A DNA stretch of 64,000 nt from Polytrichum commune (GCA_950295325.1 OX485804.1:17236001-17300000), one strand, 5' to 3'. Shown: positions 34,001 to 45,845, counted from the stretch's first letter. The notes: a model not told the origin generated them from the letters alone. A program made the numbers and translations.

Positions 34001-36612
34001 TCAGGTGGCCTCGTATTCTGGGGGACCTTCATTAAAGATTCATTAATATTCATGTTCATGTCTAGGTCATGTTTATGATCATGTCTGTGTCATGTTTAGG
34101 TTCATATCTAGGTATTATTTATGTTCATGTTTGTGTTTCGTAATCGTGGCTATGTTTGTGTTCATGTTCATATGAGAAAATGTTAATGCGTCTCAATTAG
34201 GGCAGACTTCAATCGTGTGTTTGGCAAAAGTATTAAGACTTTGAACATGATTTTATAGAATATTGTTGGCCAAGGGCTAAGTTACCCTCACATAATTTGG
34301 GCCCCGGATTCTTTAATCAAAAAGTAGGGTTAGATTACATATTCTCTTACATGTTAACAAAGTTTAGTCAATCTTAGAATTGTGATTCCTAGATTACTTG
34401 TAAGTATTCTCTTAATATATGGTTTTCATTTGTATTCCCTTATTTAAGGATGTTATGCTCCACATTTAGTGCTTTTGAGGTCACTTTTGGCTAAGAACAA
34501 CTTGTATACATGTTTTGCAAGTGGTTTCATGGTGGAAGGATTTGAGGGGGGGGGGGGGGGTTAATAGATAGTGCATGTGAGGGGGAACTTGGACCTCCTT
34601 TTGCATTATAGGCCCATGGTCAAATAATGTCCCATGAGCACTTCCATATTGAGTAGGGCGGTCAACATATGAGAGAGTAGAATTACCTTGTTGTCAAGCA
34701 TCCAAATCAGATTGCGGTCATCATTCCATTTATCCATTTTAATTATCGCATTCAAATGGATTTATTGAACCTCATGTTTCCAAGAAAGATGAGAACTCCA
34801 TGGAAGGTCTAGATAATAAGAATATGTTTCAAACGATGACAATCTCAAACTCATGGCAACATGTGTCACATACATGCATCCTATTCCAACACCCCACCCC
34901 AAAAAATGTTCCGAAGGTGGTGGGGAGCTATGTACTTCAAGATGAATGTTGATGATAGTGATATTTGAAGGACCAAAATGCAACTCAATAAGTGAGAGGA
35001 GCAACAAGTCAACACTCCACATTGTATGGCAATATTCTTTGTGGAGGGTGGGCCTCAATTGTAACCACTTTAGATTGTAAAGAAAGCTTGATTGCATTTA
35101 ATCATATAATGTTAATATCTCACAAAATGAAGTCTAAACCCTTGTGAAATCCAAAATCTCCATGATAAGCACTCCTACCTTATGCAAAATCTTTATTTTC
35201 CGCTCAAATCATAGTCAATTTCATATCCCATAAATTATTGTTGTGCTATAGCAATTTGGGCGTTTATTAGATTCTTTATGGAAATGTTGAAAGTTTTGAT
35301 AAAAGAGTTTCTCAATATAACGTCACTTTTCTTAAGAAATTGCATGAGAACATGGTAGAAATTTCTATAAGTTGTTCAAAATCGAGTAAATAATTGATAA
35401 TGGTATGTAGGAGCCCCCCTAGGATTAACGTATAGAGGTTGTCAACTCTCCACTCTCAAACTTCAAAATCTCCTAGAATTATGTTGGCCACCAATGCACG
35501 TTCTCCCAGTTAGAAATAGGCACATTCCTATGCAAATGGAGGTCAATATGAGATAAAATTCAAGCATCATGACATGGGACATAACTGACATACTATTTGA
35601 CAAAATCAACTAAAATTTATAAACTACATAGTGGGTGAGAGGAGAGTGGATGATGAGCTGCAATAGCAGCAAGACATTCTCGCCTATTATAGGATATAAC
35701 CAATCTCCTCATGAATGTGAAATGTCAATTATGGGTGCAATGTCCTATGTGTGGATAAAAAAATGCAAGAGCATTGTTAGAATTCCCCTCCACTTGGATG
35801 AGCCATTGGTTATGGATGGAGTGCTCCTTGTCTAGATAGACATTAGTTATGCAACCATTATGTATTTTTTTATAGTATTCATTTGGAACATGGTGATGGT
35901 TCTAGAAAGAATGTATCAAGGTTCAACTAGCCATGCAATCTTTGCAAGAAGGTTAGACAATTGAAGATGATAGGTATATATCTTTGCCATAGCTTAGTTG
36001 ATTATGAGAAATATATTTAAAACTTTTGTGCATGAGCGTGTGGATTTTTAGAAAATACCACAAAACATTGTAAATAAAATGTTGACCTTTTATTGAATTG
36101 TTGGAATTTATATTTAAGTAAAATTGGACTAAGTTCGAGTTCAAAACTATAATATGTTGAATTTTATTGTAGAATGCTCCAGTAGGATTGTGTGGTAGGA
36201 TCCTATGATAGAATGTGCAAAGATGATCACGATAATATCATAATAGTTGTTTTGATTATATGTTTACTATTCAACATCTAAACAAATATCTATATATAGC
36301 CATTTATAACATCAAAATATAGACATTTTACTTTTCCAACATAACTTAATACCATGGCATTCAACAATCACTAAGGATGTGCATATCTCCCATGAAATTT
36401 AGGTGCATTGGAAAGTGTATCTATTGACGGATGCGCCCATAGAATCGAAGCAACCAAAAGTCCAAATTTTGAAAATATGTCCACATTCACTTACATATGT
36501 GTTCTGATTATGCATGTGATATTGGGAACACAAGTATCCAAACCTAATCTATCATGGTGATAATTGTCGTGTATATCTAAAAATAGACATATCATCACAA
36601 GCATGTGTAGTG
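34001..36612. other. Intergenic, no gene recognised
   Basis: 34030-34170 is a degenerate array of CATGTTYATGTCTAGG-like words. A G homopolymer lies at about 34545-34560. 34760-35100 holds a 111-codon minus-strand frame without a recognisable domain. The remainder is AT-rich. Confidence 0.45.
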
Positions 36613-36885
36613 TGGGTCTCCATGTATGTTGCTCGCTCACTAGACTTTGGTGGGAATAAGGACAAATGTAGATGAATATGATGGGGTAGGTTTTTTTATG
36701 TGCCAGCCAACCATTCTTATTTTATGTGTGTTAGTGGGCGCATGAAAGTCTAGTGGCCCATGATCAAGACCCTCCCCTTCTTGAAAGGCAACCATGTTGT
36801 GGTTGTTATCTTCACGAGAACACATCCAACCCGCTATTATCTAGAATCAAGTGGGTCAACTACAGACATGAAAACCCACCCTGAC
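36613..36885 (-). mobile_element. Family B MITE, short copy
   Basis: Starts GTGGGTCTCCATGTATGTTG and CTCGCTCACTAGA and ends TCTAGAATCAAGTGGGTC..CATGAAAACCCACCC. The interior has GATGGGGTAGG and GTGGGCGCATGAAAGTCTAG as the complement of other B copies. Termini are diverged. Confidence 0.65.
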
Positions 36886-37638
36886 CCAATTCAAGGTCAA
36901 TGCACGGTGTTCCTTATGGGTAATTGAAAACATGTTACCTTGCTATATGCAATTACGTCAGTTCTTTTTCTTTTTCTTATCCTAAAACAAATGGATTCCC
37001 ATTGTAAGATAATACAAATATACCCAAGGCACCAAAACCCCAAAAGGAGTCATGTTCAAAGGGGCCATAACGGTGACCAAGCATGGACTCTAAATAAATA
37101 AACTATATTTCAATATTTCAATATTTTGGTGGTATGTTGTTGCTTCATTGTGCACAGGGGTAGGTATGTCTCCTTACCTTTGAAGCTTATCAAGACATAT
37201 TTTGCTTATCCATGCTATATTCCAAAACCCATGTTATTTATATATCTCTCTATAGGTAGGTTGTTGTATCAAGCTAGAGAGAGGATTTGTAATAGGCTTG
37301 AGGGTAGGCTCAAGAAGAATCGCTTTGAACCCATAAGAAGCAAGGTTTCAATGGTTTGGAGTTGTAAAGGTTGTAAAATTAGGTTGTAAAATTTAGGAAA
37401 TTGGTTTGTAATAGGATGGAGAGTGGAGTGCAAGAGATGGTTGCAACCAATGGGAGGTAATGTTTGAAGGGTTTTGAGTTGCAAAAGTCCCAATCAAAGT
37501 GAAGATAACATATGTTGAAACATAGTCTTCTCAAACCTTTGGTGTTGCATGCACATTCGTCTTCCCCATCCCTTTCCCCTTGTAATGGCATAGACATGTC
37601 CTTAAGCTTAACCTCACTTGGAGTTCATCTTCACTTCT
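36886..37638. other. Intergenic; diverged duplicated segment
   Basis: Two adjacent related stretches of about 110 bp start near 37327 and 37445. Both have AACC..AAG..GTTTSAA..GTTT(T)GRAGTTG blocks. Nothing coding is supported. Confidence 0.4.
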
Positions 37639-38063
37639 CATCGGGAGGTCACTCCATTGTCAAGTTGAACATCACGTGGGAACAAAGTTTGCTACTCCTA
37701 TATTACATGATATAGATAATTTTAAATTTTATGATTTTTTTCCTACATATACATGACCATTGATATTATGTTTTTATATTTTTATGGAAATTTAGTCATC
37801 TTGATTTTTGTAGTAATTTGTTTAGTTCAATTATGCATCATTCTAGTTAGAAATGGTATGTTTTATAATATTTTTTTAAAAAAATCATCAAGTTTAGTTA
37901 CGACTTTTTACTATGTAATAAGTACCGTGTATATCTACTTATGAAAAAAATTGATAAAAGTTTGACCCATTTTGGTGATGCTTTATGTAAAAAGTAAGAT
38001 TTTTTACATGTAAAGTGTTTGCACATGGTTGTTTCAACTTTACAATGGAGTGACCTCCCCGTG
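37639..38063 (+). mobile_element. Family D hAT-like MITE, 425 bp
   Basis: The right terminus is TGGAGTGACCTCCCCGTG and the left is CATCGGGAGGTCACTCCA, followed by GTCAAGTTGAA. The flanking octamers TCACTTCT (37631-37638) and TCACTACC (38064-38071) match at 6 of 8 positions. The interior is AT-rich and non-coding. Confidence 0.8.
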
Positions 38064-38590
38064 TCACTACCCATAACCCAAATTTCATGTTGCACGCCTT
38101 TATAAATTACTCTCGCTTTGCATAGAGGTATATCTTTGGACTCAAATCATCAAATTACACAAAATCTAGTACATTGATTCATTAAGGTAACAATACCTCA
38201 AAAGCTTAATTACTGTGTTATGGACAAGAGTTCACATCAACACAAAAACACGACAAGATCTATGAACTCAAAAAAATGAATAGTTGGCACCAACAACTTA
38301 CATTAAGTTCCAATTTGACAAGTTGTTTCATATCCTTTCTCTCCTTTACGTATGCAATACACGTTCCTCTAAACAAATTATATTCCAATAAGAAGAGGAA
38401 TCCCCACACATAACATTGCTCGATGCCTCACTCACAAGCTCCGTGGGCCTAAGAATTTTTGGGAAATGGTGCCCCCTAGCCGTTTCCAAAGTCTATTGAA
38501 TAGATGAACATAGTGTAAGGCAAATTTGTAGGGAAGGGAGCGATCAATGGATGTTGAACATTATAAAGTGGCACTTGTTTGAGCAATTTG

Positions 38591-38761
38591 CATAACATTA
38601 TTAAGCAGTGTGTGTTTCTTCATGTGGATCCCAAGAATATAACCATTGATGCCACAACTAAGTTAGTGCAAATTCAATTTGAATGTGCACTAGCTGTTGC
38701 ATCCTATGGTTATATTCTCGGGGTCCACATGAATGAACGTGCACTGCTTAATAATGTTATG
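38591..38761. repeat. 171-bp hairpin with arms of about 80 bp
   Basis: CATAACATTATTAAGCAGTG at the left end is mirrored by CACTGCTTAATAATGTTATG at the right end. The arms stay paired with scattered mismatches to a centre near 38676 (GTGCAAATTCAATTTGAATG). It could be a miniature element or a small-RNA precursor. Confidence 0.85.
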
Positions 38762-38929
38762 TGAGTGGCGAAAGGCAATTGTAATGTAGGGTATTGTAGG
38801 ATCTTGACCAATGTGAGTATGACACGCATCAAAAAAATTCAAAGAACATGTGATCTTATATTAAACCATACAAGGAATATTCCCAATGTGAAGGCTACAC
38901 TAAATCGTCCTATTATTGTGGGTAATAGA

Positions 38930-39070
38930 TATTTTCTAGGATCCACACTAATTCTCATAATGAGAATCAATGTGGGCCAATAATTCAGCCCACACTAAAT
39001 TTCTAGTAGAAAATCAATGTGGGCCACATTAATTATTTTTTAGAAAATTAGTGTGGGTGATCGTTTAATT
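38930..39070. repeat. Cluster of short inverted repeats built from CCACACTAA / TTAGTGTGG
   Basis: CCACACTAATTCTCATAATG is followed by AGAATCAATGTGGGCC, CCCACACTAAATTTCTAGTA, GAAAATCAATGTGGGCCACA and AAAATTAGTGTGGG. These can form at least two overlapping small hairpins. Related words recur at 39190-39225. Confidence 0.65.
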
Positions 39071-39659
39071 TCATGCTACTTTTATCTCATAACTAATATT
39101 CAACGTGTTGGTTGGAAATCCTCGCAAAGACTTATGGGATGACTCGGGGTATTGGGACCACGGGATATTCCACCTTCACCATAAAATTAGTGTGACCCAC
39201 ACTAATTATCTACCCGCACTAATAGGACTATTTAGTGCAGTTGCCATCAGTGTGTGTGTTTGACAAGTTTCATTTGACGTTCAACTTCACATCCAAAGTG
39301 CCACATGACGTTTTTTAAAACAAAGATGCATGTCAATCAATACCTACCATTTGTTTGTTTTTTAAATGTCACCTCCATTTTGGGTTGTCTAGTAGTACAA
39401 GGCTTTTCAATTACTACCATGTCAATTGTGTCACAAGTCACACTTTGTGTCAAATTTTGAATTGTGCATGTCAATTGACATGCATTTCTTTGTGTGGAAG
39501 TATTTGCGTGTCAAATGTGAAAAACTTGCAAATACTTTGTAAAAAATACAACCATGTTGCCGACTTGGTCTCCACACTCATGATGGTAACAATTGAAACA
39601 TATGTTTTTATTATATTTCATGTTTTGGTAGTCATAGAAAATCTTCACATTGTATAATG

Positions 39660-40920
39660 TGATGAATTGGAGCACTCTACAATTACATTATGCATCCTAG
39701 AGTTAACCATAAAGTCACCAAAAGTGGGGACCGACACAAGTGTTTTAATGCAATGAAAATGATTCTAAAGTCTAGAAAGCCAAGAGGTTTATGGGATTAG
39801 AAATACATCAAGATGGTGTCAAAAAGAGTAATTCCCTAGAGTAATGAAGTGTAGTGGCATGACTCAATGAGATAGAAACCAATATCAATATGATTGTCCA
39901 ATTGGAAAACTTGAGATTTTTTAGCACTACATTCCGAAATAGGGAAGGGCATGTATCTCCTATGGAGTTTTAGAGGGGACACTCCAACACAAAGTGTGCC
40001 TCATTTTCAACTGCATTTTCATGACATAATTGGCATAGTCTTCAATACCTAGGAATTGGGATAGTTGACCACATGCCAATGGCAAGTCTATAATTTGAGG
40101 TACATTGGGCAACATTGATTTTGCATCCACGGGGAGGTCACTCCATTGTCAAGTTGAAAACCACGTGGGAACAAAGTTTGCCACCCCTATATTATATGCC
40201 ATAGATAATTTTAAAAATTATGATATTTTTCTATATATACATATTCATTGATAATGTATTTTGTATATTTTTTTGAAATTTATAGTCATCTCCATTTTTT
40301 TTAGTAAATTTTTAGTCCAATTCTGTGTCAAACGGTATGTTTTCTAGAGAAAAAAAAATTATCAAATTTGGCTATCAATTTTTACTACTAATATGTAATA
40401 GATACCATGCATATGTACTCATAATTTTTTTTTGATAAAAGTTTGACCCATTTTGTTGATGCAACTTAGAAAAAGTATATTTTTTTTGTTCGCATGTGGT
40501 TTTCAACTTGACAATGGAGTGACCTCCCCGTGTTTGCATCAAGCTGGTGTGAATCTTTGCTTCAAGTATGATCCACATTCATAGCTGCAAAAACCCATGA
40601 GGTGAAGGTGACCTAATTTCTTTCCCATGAGATGGTAAGAGTTCCATGTTTAACAAGAAAGGCATGTTTCATAGCATCAAATGTGATTTTCAGTGTTGAG
40701 ATCACGGATTTCCCATTGTGGTGGATCCCATGATGCCTTCCAAATGGATGTCATTTTATTATTAAGTGTCCAATCCTTGTTCAACTAGGTATCAAGAGAG
40801 TAAGGTTTCTTAATTGGGCAATCACGAGGAGGGTAACCTTGCAAGTTGATGTTGGAAAACTATAGATAGTTTAAGTGCATATTTCATAGAGAGTTCTCCA
40901 AAATCAACCAACAATGTATG
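39660..40920 (-). pseudogene. LINE-type retrotransposon remnant, reverse-transcriptase C-terminal region, interrupted by a family D element
   Basis: Read on the minus strand, 40110-39930 gives a readable protein tail: SNYRLAIGMWSTIPIP, RLCQLCHENAVENEAHFVLE and CPL, with in-frame stops. The CxxC and the H..C pattern in the NEAHFVLECP context are typical of the zinc-knuckle end of plant LINE-like reverse-transcriptase proteins. It aligns with 45040-45845. The D element at 40128-40532 cuts it. Clearly inactive. Confidence 0.7.
40128..40532 (+). mobile_element. Family D hAT-like MITE, 405 bp, perfect 8-bp target duplication
   Basis: Terminal inverted repeats are CACGGGGAGGTCACTCCATT and AATGGAGTGACCTCCCCGTG. 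TTTGCATC occurs directly at both sides (40120-40127 and 40533-40540). An 8-bp duplication is diagnostic of hAT elements. The sequence is non-coding. Confidence 0.9.
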
Positions 40921-40954
40921 GTAGAATGTAAAAGATCCACGCCTTTTATAGCCC

Positions 40955-41205
40955 ATTAGCTAGCTGGGCTAGCCCATATTTTTGAGGCCTTAATCTTGCC
41001 ATAGCTAGGCTAGCCCATATTTTTTGAGGCCTCAATCTAGCCATAGCTAGGCTAGCCCATATTTTCTAAGGCCTCGATCTAGCCATAGTTGGGCTAGCCC
41101 ATATTTTTTGAGGCCTCAATCTAGCCATAGCTGGGCTAGCCCATATTTTTTGAGGCCTCGATCTAGCCATAGCTGGGCTAGCCCATTTTTTTCGGGTACC
41201 GTTTT
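40955..41205. repeat. 42-bp minisatellite, six units
   Basis: AGCCCAT recurs at 40971, 41012, 41054, 41096, 41138 and 41180, i.e. every 41-42 bp. The unit contains TAGCTGGGCTAGCCCATATT, TTTTTGAGGCCTCGATCTAG and CCA. Each unit is itself partly palindromic (GGGCTAGCCC). Confidence 0.9.
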
Positions 41206-41315
41206 TAGCCATATAGCTGGACTAGCTGACCTAATAAATTAATTCATGTAGCTCATATAATGAATTCAAGGAGACATTGTCTCATCAATACAATTATATT
41301 TCATATCAGTCAAAA

Positions 41316-41507
41316 TCACTCATCGTCATCAATATCTAAAACATGTTGCTCATCATTCTCTACCAACAAATTGTCATCATCCTCTATCTGCAACTCCTCA
41401 TCGAAAATAGGGCGTTTGGGAATGTGATTCTTCCAATCGGAATTATCCAACAAGATCAACTTTTCAGGATCGTATGGCATTAGATGTTTGTTCAACTTAA
41501 ACATCAT
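41316..41507 (-). pseudogene. Possible hAT transposase C-terminal remnant
   Basis: A 63-codon open stretch on the minus strand reads FKLNKHLMPYDPEKLILLDN and ends in an acidic tail (VLDIDDDE). In the same frame, directly upstream, is RSFS followed by a stop. The RSFS...L.P...EKLI.L pattern resembles the end of the hAT dimerisation domain, but the match is weak and short. It lies between two blocks of the 42-bp repeat, as subterminal repeats of a hAT element would. Confidence 0.35.
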
Positions 41508-41744
41508 TGATGCCTCTGCAAATCCTCAAGAGAACGACCCACCTTTTTAGAGGAATGTAGAGAATATAGCCCACTTTGAGTAAAGACATATCAAAAGATG
41601 TAAACATGTAACCAGTTGCACTTGGATGCACTTGGATATGGACAGATGATCTCAACCCTAAAAAATTTATGGTAGTGGTAGGGATGACATGGTTGGGCCT
41701 TAGCTTGAGCCAATTTAGTTACATGACTTATCTTTAGCTAGCTA

Positions 41745-41905
41745 ATAACTAGCTGGGCTAGCCCATATTATCTGAGGCCTCGATCTAGCCATAGTTGGAC
41801 TAGCCCATATTTTTTGAGGCCTCGATCTAGCCATAGCTAGGCTAGCCCATAATTTTTCAAACCGCGATCTAGCCATAGCTGGGCTAGCCCATTTTTTTTT
41901 AGAAC
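41745..41905. repeat. Second block of the 42-bp minisatellite, about four units
   Basis: Same unit as at 40955-41205, in the same orientation, ending in a T-run. It is followed by the hairpin CCGCTAGCCC..GGGCTAGCGG at about 41940-41970. Confidence 0.85.
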
Positions 41906-41996
41906 CATTTTCAGCCATAACTATTAGCTATTAGGTTAGCCGCTAGCCCAAAAAGTCCGTGGGCTAGCGGTTGTACAAGGTCTGAAAAGATCATGC

Positions 41997-43170
41997 TGTC
42001 ATAGTGTAAATGCGTACACTATTTACATGTGAACTTATTTTTGTGTTGCATTACGATTATTTGATTTGGAGGAAAGTAAAAGGGAGTAGAAATAGATTAC
42101 CTTTTTGTTTATTCTTAGTGACTTTTAGTTTACCCTTTTTAATCTTATCTCTTTTTTTTACTCTTAGTTTACTCTTATTACCCTTTTAGCCTTACTTCTA
42201 GTTTTATCCTTAGTTTATTTTTAGACCAATGGATAATTAGAAGCCATGTGATGAGGATAAGAGGAGGATTTTTGGCCTTATCTCATATGTGTGGTTGAAG
42301 AGAAAAGAGGTTTGGGAGACAAGAGTTTTTTTGTTGTGGAAAGTTCATTCTTGTGTTTTGTGTGGATTTGATGAGAATCGGAAAATAAAATATGGAAGAG
42401 TTGCATTTCATGGGACTGTTTTCTCTTGAATGATCACTTGCTTGAATGAGAGTTAGCAAAAACAAAAGTTGTGCTAGTTTGAGTGGAAGGAAGTCTGTTA
42501 GCTCTTGCATACAAGGGTTGAGACTTCAACCGACCACAAAAAGACGCACAAGTCTTTTGTTGGCAACAATCCTTTAAGGGAGTAGCACTTATCGATAGAT
42601 TTTTTTTTTGTAAAGATTTGAATCGATCAATTTGGCGTGAAGATTTGAAGATTGAAGAATTTTTAAAATTCAAGTGTGTTGTAGTTTGTGGTCCGTTGTA
42701 ATTTTTTTGTGATTCCCAACCGGATTTGGAGGCTAGTTGTACTTGAATTTCTTTGCATCGTAAAACTGTTGCGGGTTTTTTTTGTGGGAAAACATAAAAA
42801 CCTCATTTTGTGTTTGTGACAACGAAGTGGGATTGATGACCCACAAGGTTGTACTCTGTTGTTCCCACTGATGAGGCGTGATTGCTGGTCACCGTGGGTT
42901 TGAAAGTTTAGGAGCCCATCTGTTGGATGTTAGCTCGTGTTTTGACGTCCCGTTTTACCCGTCTGAGGCATGTGTTTTCTTATTACCCTACCCTTACCCT
43001 TAACCCGTTTAGAGCCGCAACAGGATAGGCCAATGGGAAAGAGGTTGAAGTTTTGAAGAAATTGAAGACCGAGACTTTTGAAGACAAGAAAATCCGACAG
43101 TCCGGCTAGCAAATCTAGTTGCAGCCAAAATGCTAGTGCTTTCCCAAAGTGGACCCCTCTCTACATGACA
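41997..43170 (+). mobile_element. Retrotransposon LTR, left copy, 1174 bp, plus orientation
   Basis: Starts TGTCATAG and ends CTACATGACA, so the ends form the short inverted repeat TGTCA/TGACA expected of an LTR. TTTTGGTGCTTCCACTGAGA follows, resembling the post-LTR start of many plant retrotransposons. The same sequence is present inverted at 43477-44651 with roughly 2-3 percent difference in sampled stretches. Confidence 0.8.
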
Positions 43171-43270
43171 TTTTGGTGCTTCCACTGAGAGGAGCTTTGG
43201 GGCAACTGGATTTAAGCATCTCGATGGGAGATTCCGGAGGGACAGCTGGTGCCGGTGGAAGAGGCGGCAA

Positions 43271-43423
43271 CTAATTTAAGAGCCTTTGTGACCCTTGTCC
43301 ACCTTGATTGGCTCGATGTTGCTCCATAAACAAGGCTAACGCCCCAAGAATGTCCTCCATGGGAACTTGGGCTACACCGCCGCCTCTTCCACCGGCACCA
43401 GCTGTCCCTCCGGAATCTCCCAT
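43271..43423 (-). pseudogene. Start of a retrotransposon gag gene, truncated
   Basis: On the minus strand an ATG at 43423 opens MGDSGGTAGAGGRGGG followed by QVPMEDILGALALFMEQH and a stop at 43271. A glycine-rich start followed by a short amphipathic helix is usual for gag of plant LTR retrotransposons. The glycine-rich part (to 43379) lies in the inverted arm and is therefore duplicated on the plus strand at about 43224-43268; the rest is in the unpaired centre. Confidence 0.6.
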
Positions 43424-43476
43424 CGAGATGCTTAAATCCAGTTGCCCCAAAGCTCCTCTCAGTGGAAGCACCAAAA

Positions 43477-44651
43477 TGTCATGTAGAGAGGGGTCCGCTT
43501 TGGGAAAGCACTAGCATTTTGGCTGCAACTAGATTTGCTAGCCGGACTGTCGGATTTTCTTGTCTTCAAAAGTCTCGGTCTTCAACTTCTTCAAAACTTC
43601 AACCTCTTTCCCATTGGCCTATCCTGTTGCGGCTCTAAACGGGTTAAGGGTAAGGGTAGGGTAATAAGAAAAACACATGCCTCAGACGGGTAAAACGGGA
43701 CGTCAAAACACGAGCTAACATCCAACAGATGGGCTCCTAAACTTTCAAACCCACGGTGACCAGCAATTGCGCCTCATCAGTGGGAACAACAGAGTACAAC
43801 CTTGTGGGTCATCAATCCCACTTCGTTGTCACAAACACAAAATGAGGTTTTTATGGTTTCCCACCAAAAAAAACCCGCAACAGTTTTACGATGTAAAGAA
43901 ATTCAAGTACAACTAGCCTCCAAATCCGGTTGGGAATCACAAAAAAATTACAACGGACCACAAACTACAACACACTTGAATTTTAAAAATTCTTCAATCT
44001 TCAAATCTTCACGCCAAATTGATCGATTCAAATCTTTACAAAAAAAAAATCTATCGATAAGTGCTACTCCCTTAAAGGATTGTTGCCAACAAAAGACTTG
44101 TGCGTCTTTTTGTGGTCGGTTGAAGTCTCAACCCTTGTATGCAAGAGCTAACAGACTTCCTTCCACTCAAACTAGCACAACTTTTGTTTTTGCTAACTCT
44201 CATTCAAGCAAGTGATCACTCAAGAGAAAACAGTCCCATGAAATGCAACTCTTCCATATTTTATTTTCCGATTCTCATCAAATCCACACAAAACACAACA
44301 ATGAGCTTTCCACAACAAAAAAACTCTTGTCTCCCCAACCTCTCTTCTCTTCAACCACACATGTGAGATAAGGCCAAAAATCCTCCTCTTATCCTCATCA
44401 CATGGCTTCTAATTATCCATTGGTCTAAAAATAAACTAAGGATAAAACTAGAAGTAAGGCTAAAAGGGTAATAAGAGTAAACTAAGAGTAAAAAAAAGAG
44501 ATAAGATTAAAAAGGGTAAACTAAAAGTCACTAAGAATAAACAAAAAGGTAATCTATTTTTACTCCCTTTTACTTTCCTCCAAATCAAAGAATCGTAATG
44601 CAACACAAAATAAGTTCACATGTAAATAGTGTACGCATTTACACTACGACA
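43477..44651 (-). mobile_element. Retrotransposon LTR, right copy, 1175 bp, minus orientation
   Basis: Inverted partner of 41997-43170. On the plus strand it begins TGTCATGTAG (complement of the 3' end) and ends CACTACGACA. The flanking 5-mers (CATGC left of the first LTR, ACGCT right of this one) do not match, so no target duplication is visible. Reading frames within both LTRs mirror each other and are probably not genes. Confidence 0.8.
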
Positions 44652-45039
44652 ACGCTTTGACACGAGTCATCATGTGTATTCTCATGCCTTTCTCAAAAGC
44701 CTTCCAACGGAATTCTTCCAAATCTCCTCCCCAAATCTATGCACCATATGAAAGAGTTGGAAGCATCAAGACTTTGAATATGTGGGATTTGAGTTCCCAA
44801 CATATGATTCCAACTATTGCATCTTTCCTCAAGGTGGCCATCGTAGCTTTCATACCTACAATTCGTCACCTTCTACTTGAAGGCTCAAAGTAGCTACAAG
44901 AGCATAAAACATTGTCAAGATGCTTATATGCATGAGATGTCTCTATTCAATCATTACCTAACTAAGATCCTTTTTGGTTTAATTACTTTTGTTTTGGTAA
45001 AATATCATGTTTTTTAATCTTAAATAATTTGACACCATT

Positions 45040-45845
45040 AAAATGACATGGATTGATCTAAAGTATGGGAAGCCAAAAGGCTTATGGGTTAAATGTACAT
45101 CATGATGGTGTCAAACTAGAGTCGTGGAATGCGGTAGCCTCCATGAGTTAGAGGCTAATATCGGCTTGATGGTCCAATTGAAAGCAATGTTTGTAACTTG
45201 AAATCCTTGATGGGGTTATATAGGGGACACTCTAGCACAATGTGTGCCTTAATTTCCAATACATTATAAGAGGGAAAAAATGACAAAGGCTATTATTACC
45301 TATGAAGCTATGAATAGTTGACCACCGTCATGGCAAGTCTATGATTCGAGGTGCAGTAAGCAACAATGATATTGCGTTGTGGTGGTGTCAATGGTTGCTT
45401 CAAGTACACTTCACATCTGTATTTGAGAAAACCCTTGAGGTGGAGGTAATCTAGTTTCTTCTCTAAGAAATGGAAAGAGTTCCACTCTATAGCAAGAAAA
45501 ACCTCCTCGAGATCATCAAATGTTATCGTAGATTGTGTGTAGAGTGTTTTGGATTCTCCAATGAGATAGACCCCCCCCCCCCCCCCATGATGCCTTCCAC
45601 ATAATTGTCGATTTGTGCCAGATGTCAACTCCTTGTTCGGCAAGGTGTTGGGAGAGTGAGGTTGCTTGGCTAACTAACCAAGATCGGGGTAGGTGGGTAA
45701 GGCATTGTTGAAAACCCATAATTAGCTTAAGAACATATAATTCCATGAGAAATTCTTCAAATTCTGCCAAAAAAACATGGTAGAAACTATTGAAGAACGC
45801 ACTTTGACGTGAGACATCATATGAACCTTCACGCCAAAGAGACAT
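45040..45845 (-). pseudogene. Second LINE-type reverse-transcriptase remnant
   Basis: On the minus strand, 45643-45308 contains IEWNSFHFLEKKLDYLHLKG, CEVYLKQPLTPPQRNIIVAY and CTSNHRLAM. A further degenerate part near 45290-45190 reads SYNVLEIKAHIVLECPLYNP. The latter corresponds to the VENEAHFVLECPL motif of the copy at 39660-40920. A C-run of about 19 bases (45569-45587) and stops disrupt it. Confidence 0.7.

Noticed and set aside
34760-35100. 111-codon minus-strand frame
   Set aside because: No recognisable domain, and no splice partners.
42283-42673. Mirror frames in the left LTR
   Set aside because: Same reasoning as for the right LTR; they are the inverted copy.
43802-44366. Open frames of 137 and 75 codons
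   Set aside because: They lie inside the right LTR and are mirrored in the left LTR; LTRs do not normally encode proteins and the frames show no motif.
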